Shown: positions 5,915 through 13,162, counted from the first letter of the stretch. The stretch: 14,274 bases of DNA from Muribaculaceae bacterium (GCA_017545095.1 JAFYCU010000080.1:1-14274), one strand, 5' to 3'. Program-made: numbers and translations. Notes: generated by a model from the letters alone, not told the origin.

Positions 5915-7006
5915 TCACAGCGTCACGCCCAGGATGTGCCAGAACTCCTCTGGAAGTGCCACGTTGTTCAGACCGATGGCGTTGCGGAACAAGGGTGCTA
6001 TCTGCCTGGGTGTGAGCCCGGCGTTGCCGCAGCCCACGGCGGTGACCAGGAAACGCACGTCGGGGTGGGCGTCGGCGTAGGCGATGAAGCGCTGCACGGC
6101 TTGCTCCACCACGCTGTGCGGCAGCGGGTGCAGGCCGTCGGTGGTGGGGATGGCGTAGGAGTTGCCTTGCGGCCCCTCGGCTTGGCCCATCACGGCACCG
6201 AAGTGGAGCAGGGCCTGCCCGGCGGCTCCGCCGTTGTGGTTACCGTGGATGTTGCTGCCGAACACGAACACCTCTCCGGGAGCCAGCTGGGTTACCATGG
6301 GTGGGGTCACCCGACCGGTGTAGTAGTCGCTGTTGTAGCTGTTCCACCGCTCGGCACGCTCGCTGGCCGAAAAACTGCGCAGCTCGTCAATCTCGCGGTT
6401 CATTCGACGGTAGTGGGCCATCTTGGAACCGCGCTCGCGACTCCACGACGATTTCGTGCCGCGCTCGTCGTGGCTGAACTCCATCGAGTTGCCGATGGCC
6501 AGGCTGGTGGCGGTGCCTTTCACATCGTGGCACGCTCCCATATAGGAGAACGTCCATCCCTGTTTGATGAGGCGTTCGATGAGGGTTCGCACCTGCTGGT
6601 GGGTGTACTCGGTCGAGGCGTTCTCCATGCCGTCGGTGACAATGGTGACCACAGCGGTGGCCATGTCATCGCTGGCGATGCGTTTCTCCAAGCGTGTGAG
6701 CGACACGCCCACGGCATCGTAAAGCGGCGTGCATCCGCCAGGGTTGTACTTGGTGAATTGCGGCACCTGTTCAATCGGGGCGTCATCAATCACGGTGCGC
6801 ACGTTGTCGCCACCGTGGGTGTCGAAGGTTACGATGGTCACGTAGTGGTCTTGCGACTCGGCAAGGTCGTGCTGGGCCTGGCGGATGGTGCCCAGCACCT
6901 CGTTCACGCCACCGATTGTGGCCTCGCGCAGCGGCGACATCGAGCCGCTCTCGTCGATGATCAGCAGGTTGTGAACCTGCACTTTGCTCTTGGTGTTGTT
7001 TTCCAT
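5915..7006 (-). CDS. vWA domain fused to a macro-like (VFGSN/GCG) domain
   Basis: A 363-residue soluble protein without signal peptide or membrane segment. Residues about 12-200 form a von Willebrand A domain with a full MIDAS metal site: D18-E-S20-G-S22, T93 in GGCTPLYD and D125 in VTDGMEN. Residues 233-363 form a second domain (EVFVFGSN, HNGGAAGQAL, NSYAIPT, FLVTAVGCGNAG, LPEEFWHILG). This is homologous to the middle domain of the neighbouring gene and to a family I recall as A1S_2505-type phage non-structural proteins. Its Gly-rich loop and final GCG strand recall macro domains that bind ADP-ribose; that fold assignment is my inference. vWA domains bind partner proteins or act in metal-dependent assemblies. 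It is last of three co-directional genes, 87 nt behind the previous one with no consensus promoter between, so probably co-transcribed. Confidence 0.8.
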   Translation of the reverse strand: MENNTKSKVQVHNLLIIDESGSMSPLREATIGGVNEVLGTIRQAQHDLAESQDHYVTIVTFDTHGGDNVRTVIDDAPIEQVPQFTKYNPGGCTPLYDAVGVSLTRLEKRIASDDMATAVVTIVTDGMENASTEYTHQQVRTLIERLIKQGWTFSYMGACHDVKGTATSLAIGNSMEFSHDERGTKSSWSRERGSKMAHYRRMNREIDELRSFSASERAERWNSYNSDYYTGRVTPPMVTQLAPGEVFVFGSNIHGNHNGGAAGQALLHFGAVMGQAEGPQGNSYAIPTTDGLHPLPHSVVEQAVQRFIAYADAHPDVRFLVTAVGCGNAGLTPRQIAPLFRNAIGLNNVALPEEFWHILGVTL

Positions 7007-7093
7007 AATTGAATTGAGATTTTAGATATTAGTAGGGCCTGGCCTTGGCCTGGCCGTTTTATTGTTTCCTCATGGTAATATTGATGATTCACC

Positions 7094-8155
7094 TCAACTT
7101 GTGAAAAAAGCATTTAGCACTCTCTTAAAAACATCATCTGCCGACACCTTATTGAAGAGGTTCATGCAAGTCTGAAGTTTCATCACATCAACCCTGCTGC
7201 CCATGATGGTGTCGATTTCGCGCTTGCCTGCATGGGCTAAGAGGGCGTTGGTGATTTCCCGGAGTCTCGCCCCCAGAATGGGGTGGGCAAGATAGGCCCG
7301 AGCCTCGTCAAGGCCGTCAAGGCCATAGTATTGTGAGTTAAAACTGTGGCCGAGTCCTTTTTGTTGGGGAAAGATGTACCACATCCAGTGGCTGAGCTTG
7401 CTTCCGGCTTGTATTTCCTGAAGGGCAATGTCGTAGGCCGATTCTTGAGCCTTCAGGAAGCGTTCCAAATCGTATTCTTTGGCTGGGCGATTGCCAATGA
7501 TGTCCCAAAAAACGGCAGGGAGGGAAATGTTATCCACATCGCGGCAGATTTTGAAGAGTGGAGCCACTTCGCGGGCTGTGAATCCCGCAATGCCGCAACC
7601 GATGGGGGTGACCAGGAATCGCTTTTCGGGATGGGCTTTAGCAAACTCGCAAAACTCCTTCACATATTTGCCCATCACATCAAGTCCGCTCATCGAGGGG
7701 ATGGCATAGCTCTTTCCTTGCAGGCCATTGCCTTGACCCATGATGGCACCAAAGTGGTCTAAAGCGGCCCTGGCGGCTCCACCATAATGGAGACCTTGCT
7801 CATTGGAGCCAAAGACAAACACTTCGTTGGCTCCCAATCGGGTGATATGGTCGGGAGTGACGCGGCTTTCAGAATTGTTGGGCGAGGATTCAAGCTTTTC
7901 CAGTTTTTCGGCTTCAACAATCGGCACTTGTTTCTTCCACGCTTCAAGAAAATCATTCATGATGAATGTAATGTCTTTCAACTCTTCTTTCTGGAACACA
8001 CCGCTTTCCAAGACTATTTCCTTGATCTTTTTGAGAAGTGTGGCTTTTGTCTTGTAGACTGCCATCTTCTTCGGATTCAACTTAAATGCGAACGACTTTC
8101 CCGTCTTCTTGCCATTAACGGTTTCATACTTGATTGCAGTAATCTGAATGTCCAT
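7094..8155 (-). CDS. Three-part protein: N-terminal unknown, macro-like domain, DUF1810
   Basis: A 353-residue cytoplasmic protein. Residues 1-95 are Lys-rich and unrecognised. Residues about 98-222 form the same macro-like domain as in the next gene (EVFVFGSNEQGLHYGGAA, GKSYAIPS, RFLVTPIGCGIAGF, LPAVFWDIIG). Residues 228-351 match DUF1810: DLERFLKAQESAYDIALQEI, SHWMWYIFPQ, GLGHSFNSQYYGL, AYLAHPILGARLRE, then DVMKLQTCMNLF. DUF1810 has no function I can name. The first ~275 nt of the gene (7880-8155) and much of its length look more AT-rich than the flanking genes, a hint of separate origin. The 117-nt spacer upstream lacks a TAnnTTTG box, so it is probably read from the Nudix gene promoter. 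A nucleotide- or ADP-ribose-handling role is inferred only from the macro-like domain and neighbours. Confidence 0.8.
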   Translation of the reverse strand: MDIQITAIKYETVNGKKTGKSFAFKLNPKKMAVYKTKATLLKKIKEIVLESGVFQKEELKDITFIMNDFLEAWKKQVPIVEAEKLEKLESSPNNSESRVTPDHITRLGANEVFVFGSNEQGLHYGGAARAALDHFGAIMGQGNGLQGKSYAIPSMSGLDVMGKYVKEFCEFAKAHPEKRFLVTPIGCGIAGFTAREVAPLFKICRDVDNISLPAVFWDIIGNRPAKEYDLERFLKAQESAYDIALQEIQAGSKLSHWMWYIFPQQKGLGHSFNSQYYGLDGLDEARAYLAHPILGARLREITNALLAHAGKREIDTIMGSRVDVMKLQTCMNLFNKVSADDVFKRVLNAFFTS

Positions 8156-8225
8156 CTGTTTTTTGTTTTGTGGTTAAGGTGATTAGGTTTTGTGTGTTGG
8201 ACAATGATTGTTGTGTGCCATGGTA

Positions 8226-8252
8226 TCCATTATCAATTGTCCATTATCAATT
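8226..8252. repeat. Two direct copies of TCCATTATCAATT, period 14
   Basis: TCCATTATCAATT occurs at 8226-8238 and again at 8240-8252, separated by one G, in the spacer between the Nudix gene and the DUF1810 gene. Similar word-like repeats are familiar from Bacteroidales spacers. No promoter or terminator is evident here. Confidence 0.7.
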
Positions 8253-8272
8253 AATTAAGGTTTGTGAAGGCA

Positions 8273-8974
8273 TTAAAATTCAAGTCGGAATCCTTTTTGT
8301 TTGAGTTGTTCGTAGCTCACGGCGTTGAATCGGTAGAGCAAGGCATCGCGCTTGGGCGACTGACGTATGGTTTCGTTGGTGGGGATGAGCAGGTCGAGAT
8401 GCATCATCTTTTTGTGGAAGTTGCGTCGGTCGAAGTGCACATCGAGGATGGCTTCGTAGAGCAACTGCAAGTCTTTCATGGTGAATTGTTCTGGCAGCAG
8501 TTCAAAGCCGATGGGCTTGAAATGGATGTCCTGTCGCAGGCGTGCGAGTGCCACACGCAGGATATGGTCGTGGTCGAAGGCCAGCGGTGGCACGTCGTCG
8601 AGCGCCACCCAGCGTGCGCGTGCGGCATCGTCGCCGCCCACCACGTCCTGAATGTGCACCAGGGCATAATAGGCGATGGTGATTACGCGCTCGCGGGGGT
8701 CGCGGTTCACAGCCGAGAACGCCTGAAGCTGCTCGATGTAGCAGTCGCTGATGCCGGTCTCCTCGCACAACTCGCGGCATGCACACTCATCGGCACTCTC
8801 GTCGATGCGCACAAAGCCGCCAGGCAAAGCCCACCGCCCTTTGAATGGCTCGATGCCGCGCTCAATGAGCAGCACCTGCAGCCGTGTGCCGTCGAAACCG
8901 AATATCACGCAGTCGGTGGTGACGGCAGGGTGGGGGTATCGGTAACAATATTTGTTTTCAAAAGTCGTTTCCAT
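8273..8974 (-). CDS. Nudix hydrolase-like regulator with winged-helix C-terminus (NrtR/AraR-like)
   Basis: A 233-residue protein. The Nudix box is complete (G53-x5-E59-x7-R67-E68-L-x-E71-E72-x-G74-I75), preceded by GRWALPGG. Residues about 150-233 (LLPEQFTMKDLQLLYEAIL, FDRRNFHKKM, LYRF) match the winged-helix end of NrtR-type regulators. NrtR proteins repress NAD-biosynthesis genes and respond to ADP-ribose; a Bacteroides relative (AraR) controls arabinose use. Many regulators have a degenerate Nudix box, so an intact one leaves open real hydrolase activity on ADP-ribose or similar compounds. It heads a three-gene minus-strand run with two macro-like genes and diverges from the GH16 gene. ATG 8974 lies about 20 nt behind a near-consensus promoter. 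No NAD-biosynthesis gene is in the window. Confidence 0.85.
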   Translation of the reverse strand: METTFENKYCYRYPHPAVTTDCVIFGFDGTRLQVLLIERGIEPFKGRWALPGGFVRIDESADECACRELCEETGISDCYIEQLQAFSAVNRDPRERVITIAYYALVHIQDVVGGDDAARARWVALDDVPPLAFDHDHILRVALARLRQDIHFKPIGFELLPEQFTMKDLQLLYEAILDVHFDRRNFHKKMMHLDLLIPTNETIRQSPKRDALLYRFNAVSYEQLKQKGFRLEF

Positions 8975-8996
8975 GTGTCGTGTAAATTTAACGCCG

Positions 8997-9028
8997 CAAA
9001 ATTACAACGGCTTTTTTGAATGCGCAAA
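8997..9028 (-). promoter_or_regulatory. Consensus Bacteroidota promoter for the Nudix regulator run
   Basis: On the minus strand TTTG (9028-9025), a 20-nt spacer and TAATTTTG (9004-8997) match both boxes of the Bacteroidota sigma-ABfr consensus. Transcription would begin near 8990, giving a leader of about 15-20 nt before ATG 8974. It is the best promoter match in the window. Confidence 0.7.
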
Positions 9029-9200
9029 ATTTCTGGGGTAAAAAATACGCAATAATGCGAAAAACTATTGTTTTCTGTAGGCATCGGGGTGTCGAAGGTG
9101 TCAGCCCCGTGTGTCCACACCGCTTACCGAAAGAGTGATGGATATGTTATGGTTTTTGGGTGTAATGCATTCGCATTTGGAATCATTTTTTGTGATGGTG

Positions 9201-9231
9201 ATTGTGGATTGGAAAATAAGTAGTAAATTTG
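9201..9231 (+). promoter_or_regulatory. Bacteroidota-type promoter for the GH16 gene
   Basis: ATTG (9201-9204), a 19-nt spacer and TAAATTTG (9224-9231) fit the -33/-7 consensus, with the -33 box one base off. Transcription would start near 9237. This rules out the TTG at 9229 as a start, leaves almost no leader for the ATG at 9241, and favours ATG 9274. Confidence 0.6.
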
Positions 9232-9273
9232 CCCATTCGAATGAAATTGACTAATAACATATTAAGTAAAGCG

Positions 9274-12200
9274 ATGAAGAAACGACATCTATTCTTGGCC
9301 CTGTTGCCGGCGTTGTGCTTGGCAGCGAATGGGCAGCGGCTGAACCGTGCTCCGTCAACCGACGGTTATGAGTTGGTGTTCAGCGACGAGTTTAACGGCA
9401 CCGCGCTCGACACCCAGGTGTGGAACGTGGAAGTGAATGGTGACGGCGGCGGCAACAATGAGTTGCAGTACTATGCCCGAGGCAATGTGAAGGTTGCCGA
9501 CGGTGCGTTGCACATCACGGCACGTCGCGAGAACTACGGCAACAAGTCGTTCACCTCGGGGCGCATCAACTCGATGGGCAAGGCCGCGTTCAAGCACGGC
9601 ATTGTGCAGGCGAACATCAAGCTGCCCTCGACGGCCAACGGCCTGTGGCCGGCCTTCTGGCTGATGGGCAACGACATGAACACTGGCACAGGATGGCCCT
9701 ATTGCGGCGAAATCGATGTGCTCGAGGCTGGCGGCAGTCAGGGCATCGCGGCTGGCACACAGGACCGCTTCTTTATCAGTGCATTGCACTGGGGACCCTA
9801 CACCAACGGACAGCATCCGATGTATTCGCGCAACACCACTGCTTCCTATAGCTTGCAGGATGGGGTCTATCACCTCTACACCCTGGTGTGGGACGAGAAC
9901 AAAATCGCGATGTATCTCGACGACCAGACGTCGCCCTATTTTGAGATGAACATCAGCGACACTTCGCAGCAGAACTCGGCAGGCAACTACTTCCACAAGC
10001 AGTTCTTCCTGCTGTTCAACATGGCCGTGGGTGGCAACATTCCTGGCATTTTTGAGCCGAGTGGCATCACCGCGCTGGCTAATGGCGAGCGTACGATGAG
10101 TGTGGACTATGTGCGCGTGTATCAGAAACCCGACGAGAAAGACTACACCACCCCGAGCGGCAGTCAGGGTGGGGGTGACCCCGAGGTGCCTGAAGACACT
10201 ACCACCGAACTGGGTGCCTATGGCAGCCTGTCGCTCGACGAGAACAACATGTCGACCTTCGACTTCGAGAACGCCACCGACTTTGTGGTTATCGGAGCCA
10301 GCCAGGGGGTGATTGATCAGATGGGCGACCGCATCCGCGCCGACTACAGCGTGGACGATGTGAACAACTTCCTCTATGTGTGGGAGAACACCTACACCAC
10401 TCAGGAGACCATCGGCCTGAACTCGTTCGGCCTCGATGAGCCATGGAACAGCTTCCGTGTGAACTCGGTGGGCTGGTCGGGGCTGGGATATGCCAGCAGT
10501 GGCAGCTCTGGCCCAGGCAAAGACATGAGTATGCTCGACGAGGACGGTTATATCCTGCACCTGGCATTGCGCGGCACCGACCCGCTGATGCACACGGCAC
10601 AGGCCGTGTATGTGGGCGCGGCTTCGTTCACGCTGGGTGCTGCCCCGTTTGTCGACGGCAACAAGACACTGCCTGTGCTGGGCGACTACAAACGCGACGG
10701 ACGCTGGTGCTCGTTCGACATCCCCGTGAGCGTGCTGAAGAGTCTGGGTTCTCCGCTCTATCCCACGATGAATGCGGTGAAGGACAATGTGCTTTACTTC
10801 CTGAGCGGTGGCAACTCGGGTGCACAGCTGCAATTCGACAACATCTTCTTCTACAAGAACCCCAATGTCAATACCGATGTGCCTGATGAGGACACCACTA
10901 CCCAGATCGGACAATATGCAACGCGTTCGCTCGATGGTGCCGGACAGAGCACCTTCGACTTCGACGATGGTTACGACTATGTGGTGATTGGTGCCAGCCA
11001 GGGGGTGATGGACCAGATGGGCGACCGCATCCGCGCCGACTACAGCGTGGACAACGTGAAAAACTTCCTCTATGTGTGGGAGGGCACCTACACCGCTCAG
11101 GAGACCTCGGGTGTCAACTCGTTCGGCCTCAACGAGCCTTGGAACAGCTATCGCGTGAATGCTGTGGGCTGGTCGGGACTGGGATATGCCTCACAAGGCA
11201 CGGGCAAGGACCTGACCATGCTCGATGGCAGCTATTACCTGCACTTCGCCATGCGCGGCACCGACTTGCTGCGTCACACAAGCCACACCGTGGGCGTGGG
11301 CTCGGCACAGTTTGTGATTGGCAACGCCACCACGGGTCCGGTGATGCTGGGCGACTTCAAGCGCGACGGACAGTGGTACAGCTTCGACATCCCGTTCTCG
11401 CTGCTCCGCGAGATGGCTGGTGACCCCTTCGAGGGGAATGGGTCCAACTATCTGGGCAATGTGCTTTCGATTCTGAGCGGAGGCAACGAAGGAGCTGAAC
11501 TGCAGTTCGACAATGTGTTCTTCTACCGCCGCCACAGCGACGATGGCCAGCAGCCTGGCTATGACCCCGAGCTGGGACGTTTCGGCAGCAAATCGCTCGA
11601 CGACCAGGGGCAGCCCACTTTCGACTTGGCAGCCCACACCGATTATGTGCTTATCGCCCTCGGGGCCGAGGAGGCTAACCAAATCAAAGACCGCACGTTG
11701 GCCGACTATCGTGTTGACGACCGCAACCACTTCCTCTACATCTGGGATGGCACCTACACAGCCGGAACGGCTACAGGGGTGAACTCGTTTGGCTATCAAG
11801 AGGGTTACTCCGCGCTCACTGTGGGTTCGATAGGTTGGTCGGGCCTGGGCTTTGCCAGCACCGGTGGCAACGGCACGGGAAAAGACCTGAGCATGATCGA
11901 CGACAGCTACACGCTGCACATGGCTTTCAAGGGCACCGACACGCAGCACGCCACGCATGCCATTGGCGTGGGAGGCGCACACTTCGCATTGGGACAGACT
12001 CCGTTTGTTGACGGCGGCAACACTTATGGCTTGCTGGGCGACTTCAAGCGCGATGGCGAGTGGTACAGCTTCGACATCCCCTTCAGCGAGATTGCTTCCA
12101 GGGCCAACCCGGTGTTTGCCAACGCTACCAACTATGTCGACAACGTGATTTCCATCCTCAGCGGCGGTGTTGCAGGTGTTGACTTGAACTTCGATGCCAT

Positions 12201-12405
12201 CTTCTTCTATCGCGACAAGGACACCGATGGTGTGCGTGGCGACCTGAACGATGACGGCATTGTCGACATCGACGATGTGAATATTGCCATCAACATCATC
12301 CTGGGCAATACCGCCCATAACGCTGCAGCCGACCTGAATGGCGACGGTGCTGTGGATGTAGACGACATGAACGCACTCATCAATATCGTGCTGGGGAACG
12401 GGTGA
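9274..12405 (+). CDS. Secreted GH16 beta-glucanase with three repeated modules and C-terminal dockerin
   Basis: A 1043-residue exported enzyme. A signal peptide (MKKRHLFLALLPALCLAANG) supports ATG 9274. Residues about 23-290 are a GH16 catalytic domain with E146-I-D148-V-L-E151 (nucleophile and acid/base), SDEFNG near its start, and VGGNIPG and VDYVRVYQ near its end. GH16 enzymes hydrolyse beta-1,3/1,4-glucans and related galactans; the overall look is laminarinase/lichenase-like, but specificity is not provable here. Three copies of a ~215-residue module follow (starting near residues 309, 541 and 762), each ending in QFDNIFFY- or NFDAIFFY-like strands, as in carbohydrate-binding beta-sandwiches; the binding role is inferred. 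Residues 986-1042 are a dockerin with two calcium loops (GDLNDDGIVDIDDVN, ADLNGDGAVDVDDMN). No T9SS sorting domain is visible. Confidence 0.9.
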   Translation: MKKRHLFLALLPALCLAANGQRLNRAPSTDGYELVFSDEFNGTALDTQVWNVEVNGDGGGNNELQYYARGNVKVADGALHITARRENYGNKSFTSGRINSMGKAAFKHGIVQANIKLPSTANGLWPAFWLMGNDMNTGTGWPYCGEIDVLEAGGSQGIAAGTQDRFFISALHWGPYTNGQHPMYSRNTTASYSLQDGVYHLYTLVWDENKIAMYLDDQTSPYFEMNISDTSQQNSAGNYFHKQFFLLFNMAVGGNIPGIFEPSGITALANGERTMSVDYVRVYQKPDEKDYTTPSGSQGGGDPEVPEDTTTELGAYGSLSLDENNMSTFDFENATDFVVIGASQGVIDQMGDRIRADYSVDDVNNFLYVWENTYTTQETIGLNSFGLDEPWNSFRVNSVGWSGLGYASSGSSGPGKDMSMLDEDGYILHLALRGTDPLMHTAQAVYVGAASFTLGAAPFVDGNKTLPVLGDYKRDGRWCSFDIPVSVLKSLGSPLYPTMNAVKDNVLYFLSGGNSGAQLQFDNIFFYKNPNVNTDVPDEDTTTQIGQYATRSLDGAGQSTFDFDDGYDYVVIGASQGVMDQMGDRIRADYSVDNVKNFLYVWEGTYTAQETSGVNSFGLNEPWNSYRVNAVGWSGLGYASQGTGKDLTMLDGSYYLHFAMRGTDLLRHTSHTVGVGSAQFVIGNATTGPVMLGDFKRDGQWYSFDIPFSLLREMAGDPFEGNGSNYLGNVLSILSGGNEGAELQFDNVFFYRRHSDDGQQPGYDPELGRFGSKSLDDQGQPTFDLAAHTDYVLIALGAEEANQIKDRTLADYRVDDRNHFLYIWDGTYTAGTATGVNSFGYQEGYSALTVGSIGWSGLGFASTGGNGTGKDLSMIDDSYTLHMAFKGTDTQHATHAIGVGGAHFALGQTPFVDGGNTYGLLGDFKRDGEWYSFDIPFSEIASRANPVFANATNYVDNVISILSGGVAGVDLNFDAIFFYRDKDTDGVRGDLNDDGIVDIDDVNIAINIILGNTAHNAAADLNGDGAVDVDDMNALINIVLGNG
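10198..10872 (+). repeat. GH16-protein module copy 1
   Basis: First of three in-frame copies of a ~215-residue module, from DTTTELGAYG to FFYKNPN. It shares long exact DNA stretches with copy 2, for example the segment encoding QMGDRIRADYSVD, implying recent duplication. Offset to copy 2 is 696 nt. Confidence 0.85.
10894..11535 (+). repeat. GH16-protein module copy 2
   Basis: Second copy, from TTTQIGQYAT to FFYRRHS, nearly identical to copy 1 in its first half. It lacks a short Gly/Ser insertion and the GAAPFVDGNKT-type loop of copy 1. Offset to copy 3 is 666 nt. Confidence 0.85.
11557..12219 (+). repeat. GH16-protein module copy 3
   Basis: Third and most divergent copy, from PGYDPELGRFG to FFYRDKD. 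It retains the framework FLYIWDGTYTAG, VGSIGWSGLGFAS, LLGDFKRDGEWYSFDIPFS and NVISILSGG but differs in the QMGDRIRADYS region (here NQIKDRTLADYR). The dockerin follows directly. Confidence 0.85.
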
Positions 12406-12423
12406 GGCAAGAACGAAAATTAA

Positions 12424-12444
12424 GAACCGAGAACCAAGAACCAA
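12424..12444. repeat. Three 7-bp GAACC(A/G)A direct repeats
   Basis: GAACCGA, GAACCAA, GAACCAA run in tandem just after the GH16 stop, followed by a small CCAAG-CT-CTTGG dyad. There is no coding content between here and 12646. Confidence 0.6.
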
Positions 12445-12499
12445 GCTCTTGGCCTCCCCAAACCCCTCCAGAAGGACTGGCATACGGCTCGATAGGGGA

Positions 12500-12541
12500 C
12501 TAGGGGGGACTAGAAAAAACTAGAAGATCTAGAAAATCTAG
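12500..12541. repeat. Five CTAG tetramers at 9-10 bp spacing
   Basis: CTAG occurs at 12500, 12510, 12520, 12529 and 12538, that is, once per DNA helical turn, within G-rich then A-rich sequence. A sixth lies at 12599 in the adjoining hairpin arm. Confidence 0.65.
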
Positions 12542-12603
12542 GGCCTCTAAGGTTTCTAAGTGATATGCGCATTGCGCCACTTAGAAACCTTAGAGGCCCT
12601 AGA
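12537..12603. terminator. Large perfect hairpin between convergent genes
   Basis: Arms of 26 nt (12537-12562 and 12578-12603) are exact reverse complements around a 15-nt loop, which itself contains GCGC-ATT-GCGC. It lies between the stops of the GH16 gene (+) and the lipoprotein gene (-). On the minus strand the stem is followed by TTTTCTAG and, further on, a run of six T, consistent with termination of the tat/lipoprotein transcript. No T-tract follows on the plus strand. A bidirectional terminator is likely but a small repeat element cannot be excluded. Confidence 0.65.
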
Positions 12604-12646
12604 ATCCTTAGTTCGCGTCAGCCGCGTGTTGCGTCAGCTTCGCTGC

Positions 12647-13162
12647 TCACTTGAAGGCTTCCTTCGGCAGGCCAATCTCTTCGATGACCTTGTTGAGCCA
12701 CACGGTGTCTTCCTCCATGTTCTTGGCCACGGGGCTTGCATCGGCAGCCTTGCCAAACTCGTCCATCAACTCCTCCATGGGTTTGAAATCCTCCAGCGAT
12801 TTTTGCAAATCACCCAGTACCTTGAGAGCCTCGGCGGGGTTCTCCTCGAGTTTTTTCTTCATCTCGGGGTCTTCGCTCTTCTTTTGGAACTCCATCATGG
12901 CATCATACACTGGCTTCATGCCAATCAACATGGTGCGCATGGCATCCTTCCACTGGTCGGCACTCCAGTCTTTGCCTTCAGTCTTTGCCTTCTCGACCAG
13001 AGCCTTCATGTCGTCGATGGTGACAGTGGGCAGCGGTGCATTGGCATCCACTTGCACTTTCTGGTTCTCACCCTCGCCGGTGGGCTTGGCACCCTCGGTC
13101 TTGCAGGCCACGAAGCAGGTTGCCAGGGCCACTGTGAACATTACTAATAACAGCTTTTTCAT
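12647..13162 (-). CDS. Predicted lipoprotein, function unknown
   Basis: A 171-residue protein read from ATG 13162, the start that places a signal peptide (MKKLLLVMFTVALATCFVAC) at the N-terminus; a longer frame to 13201 would add 13 residues overlapping the tatC stop. FVAC gives a plausible lipobox with C20 lipidated. The mature part is Lys/Glu-rich and probably mostly helical (TIDDMKALVEKAKTEGK, FQKKSEDPEMKKKLEENP, GDLQKSLEDFKPMEELMDEF). I do not recognise a named family. It lies 35 nt downstream of tatC on the same strand, probably the same transcript, and no Tat motif is seen in it. It is most likely an envelope protein anchored in the inner or outer membrane. Confidence 0.75.
   Translation of the reverse strand: MKKLLLVMFTVALATCFVACKTEGAKPTGEGENQKVQVDANAPLPTVTIDDMKALVEKAKTEGKDWSADQWKDAMRTMLIGMKPVYDAMMEFQKKSEDPEMKKKLEENPAEALKVLGDLQKSLEDFKPMEELMDEFGKAADASPVAKNMEEDTVWLNKVIEEIGLPKEAFK

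Noticed and set aside
5936..7012. 358-codon plus-strand ORF opposite the vWA/macro-like gene
   Set aside because: It is antisense to clear vWA and macro-like motifs; its His/Val-rich translation is typical of a reverse-frame shadow.
9085..9120. CGGGG...CCCCG and GTGT-CC-ACAC dyads in the Nudix/GH16 intergenic region as an NrtR-type operator
   Set aside because: Arms are only 4-5 bp and do not overlap either promoter; too weak to claim without orthologous regions.
9229..9273. TTG (9229) and ATG (9241) as starts of the GH16 gene
   Set aside because: TTG 9229 lies inside the TAAATTTG -7 box and ATG 9241 would leave only a few leader bases; ATG 9274 begins a clean signal peptide.
9355..10914. 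519-codon minus-strand ORF opposite the GH16 gene
   Set aside because: It is an antisense shadow created by the GC-rich third positions of the GH16 frame; the GH16 and module homology is unambiguous on the plus strand.
11191..12483. 430-codon minus-strand ORF opposite the end of the GH16 gene
   Set aside because: It is antisense to the repeated modules and dockerin and shows no domain of its own.
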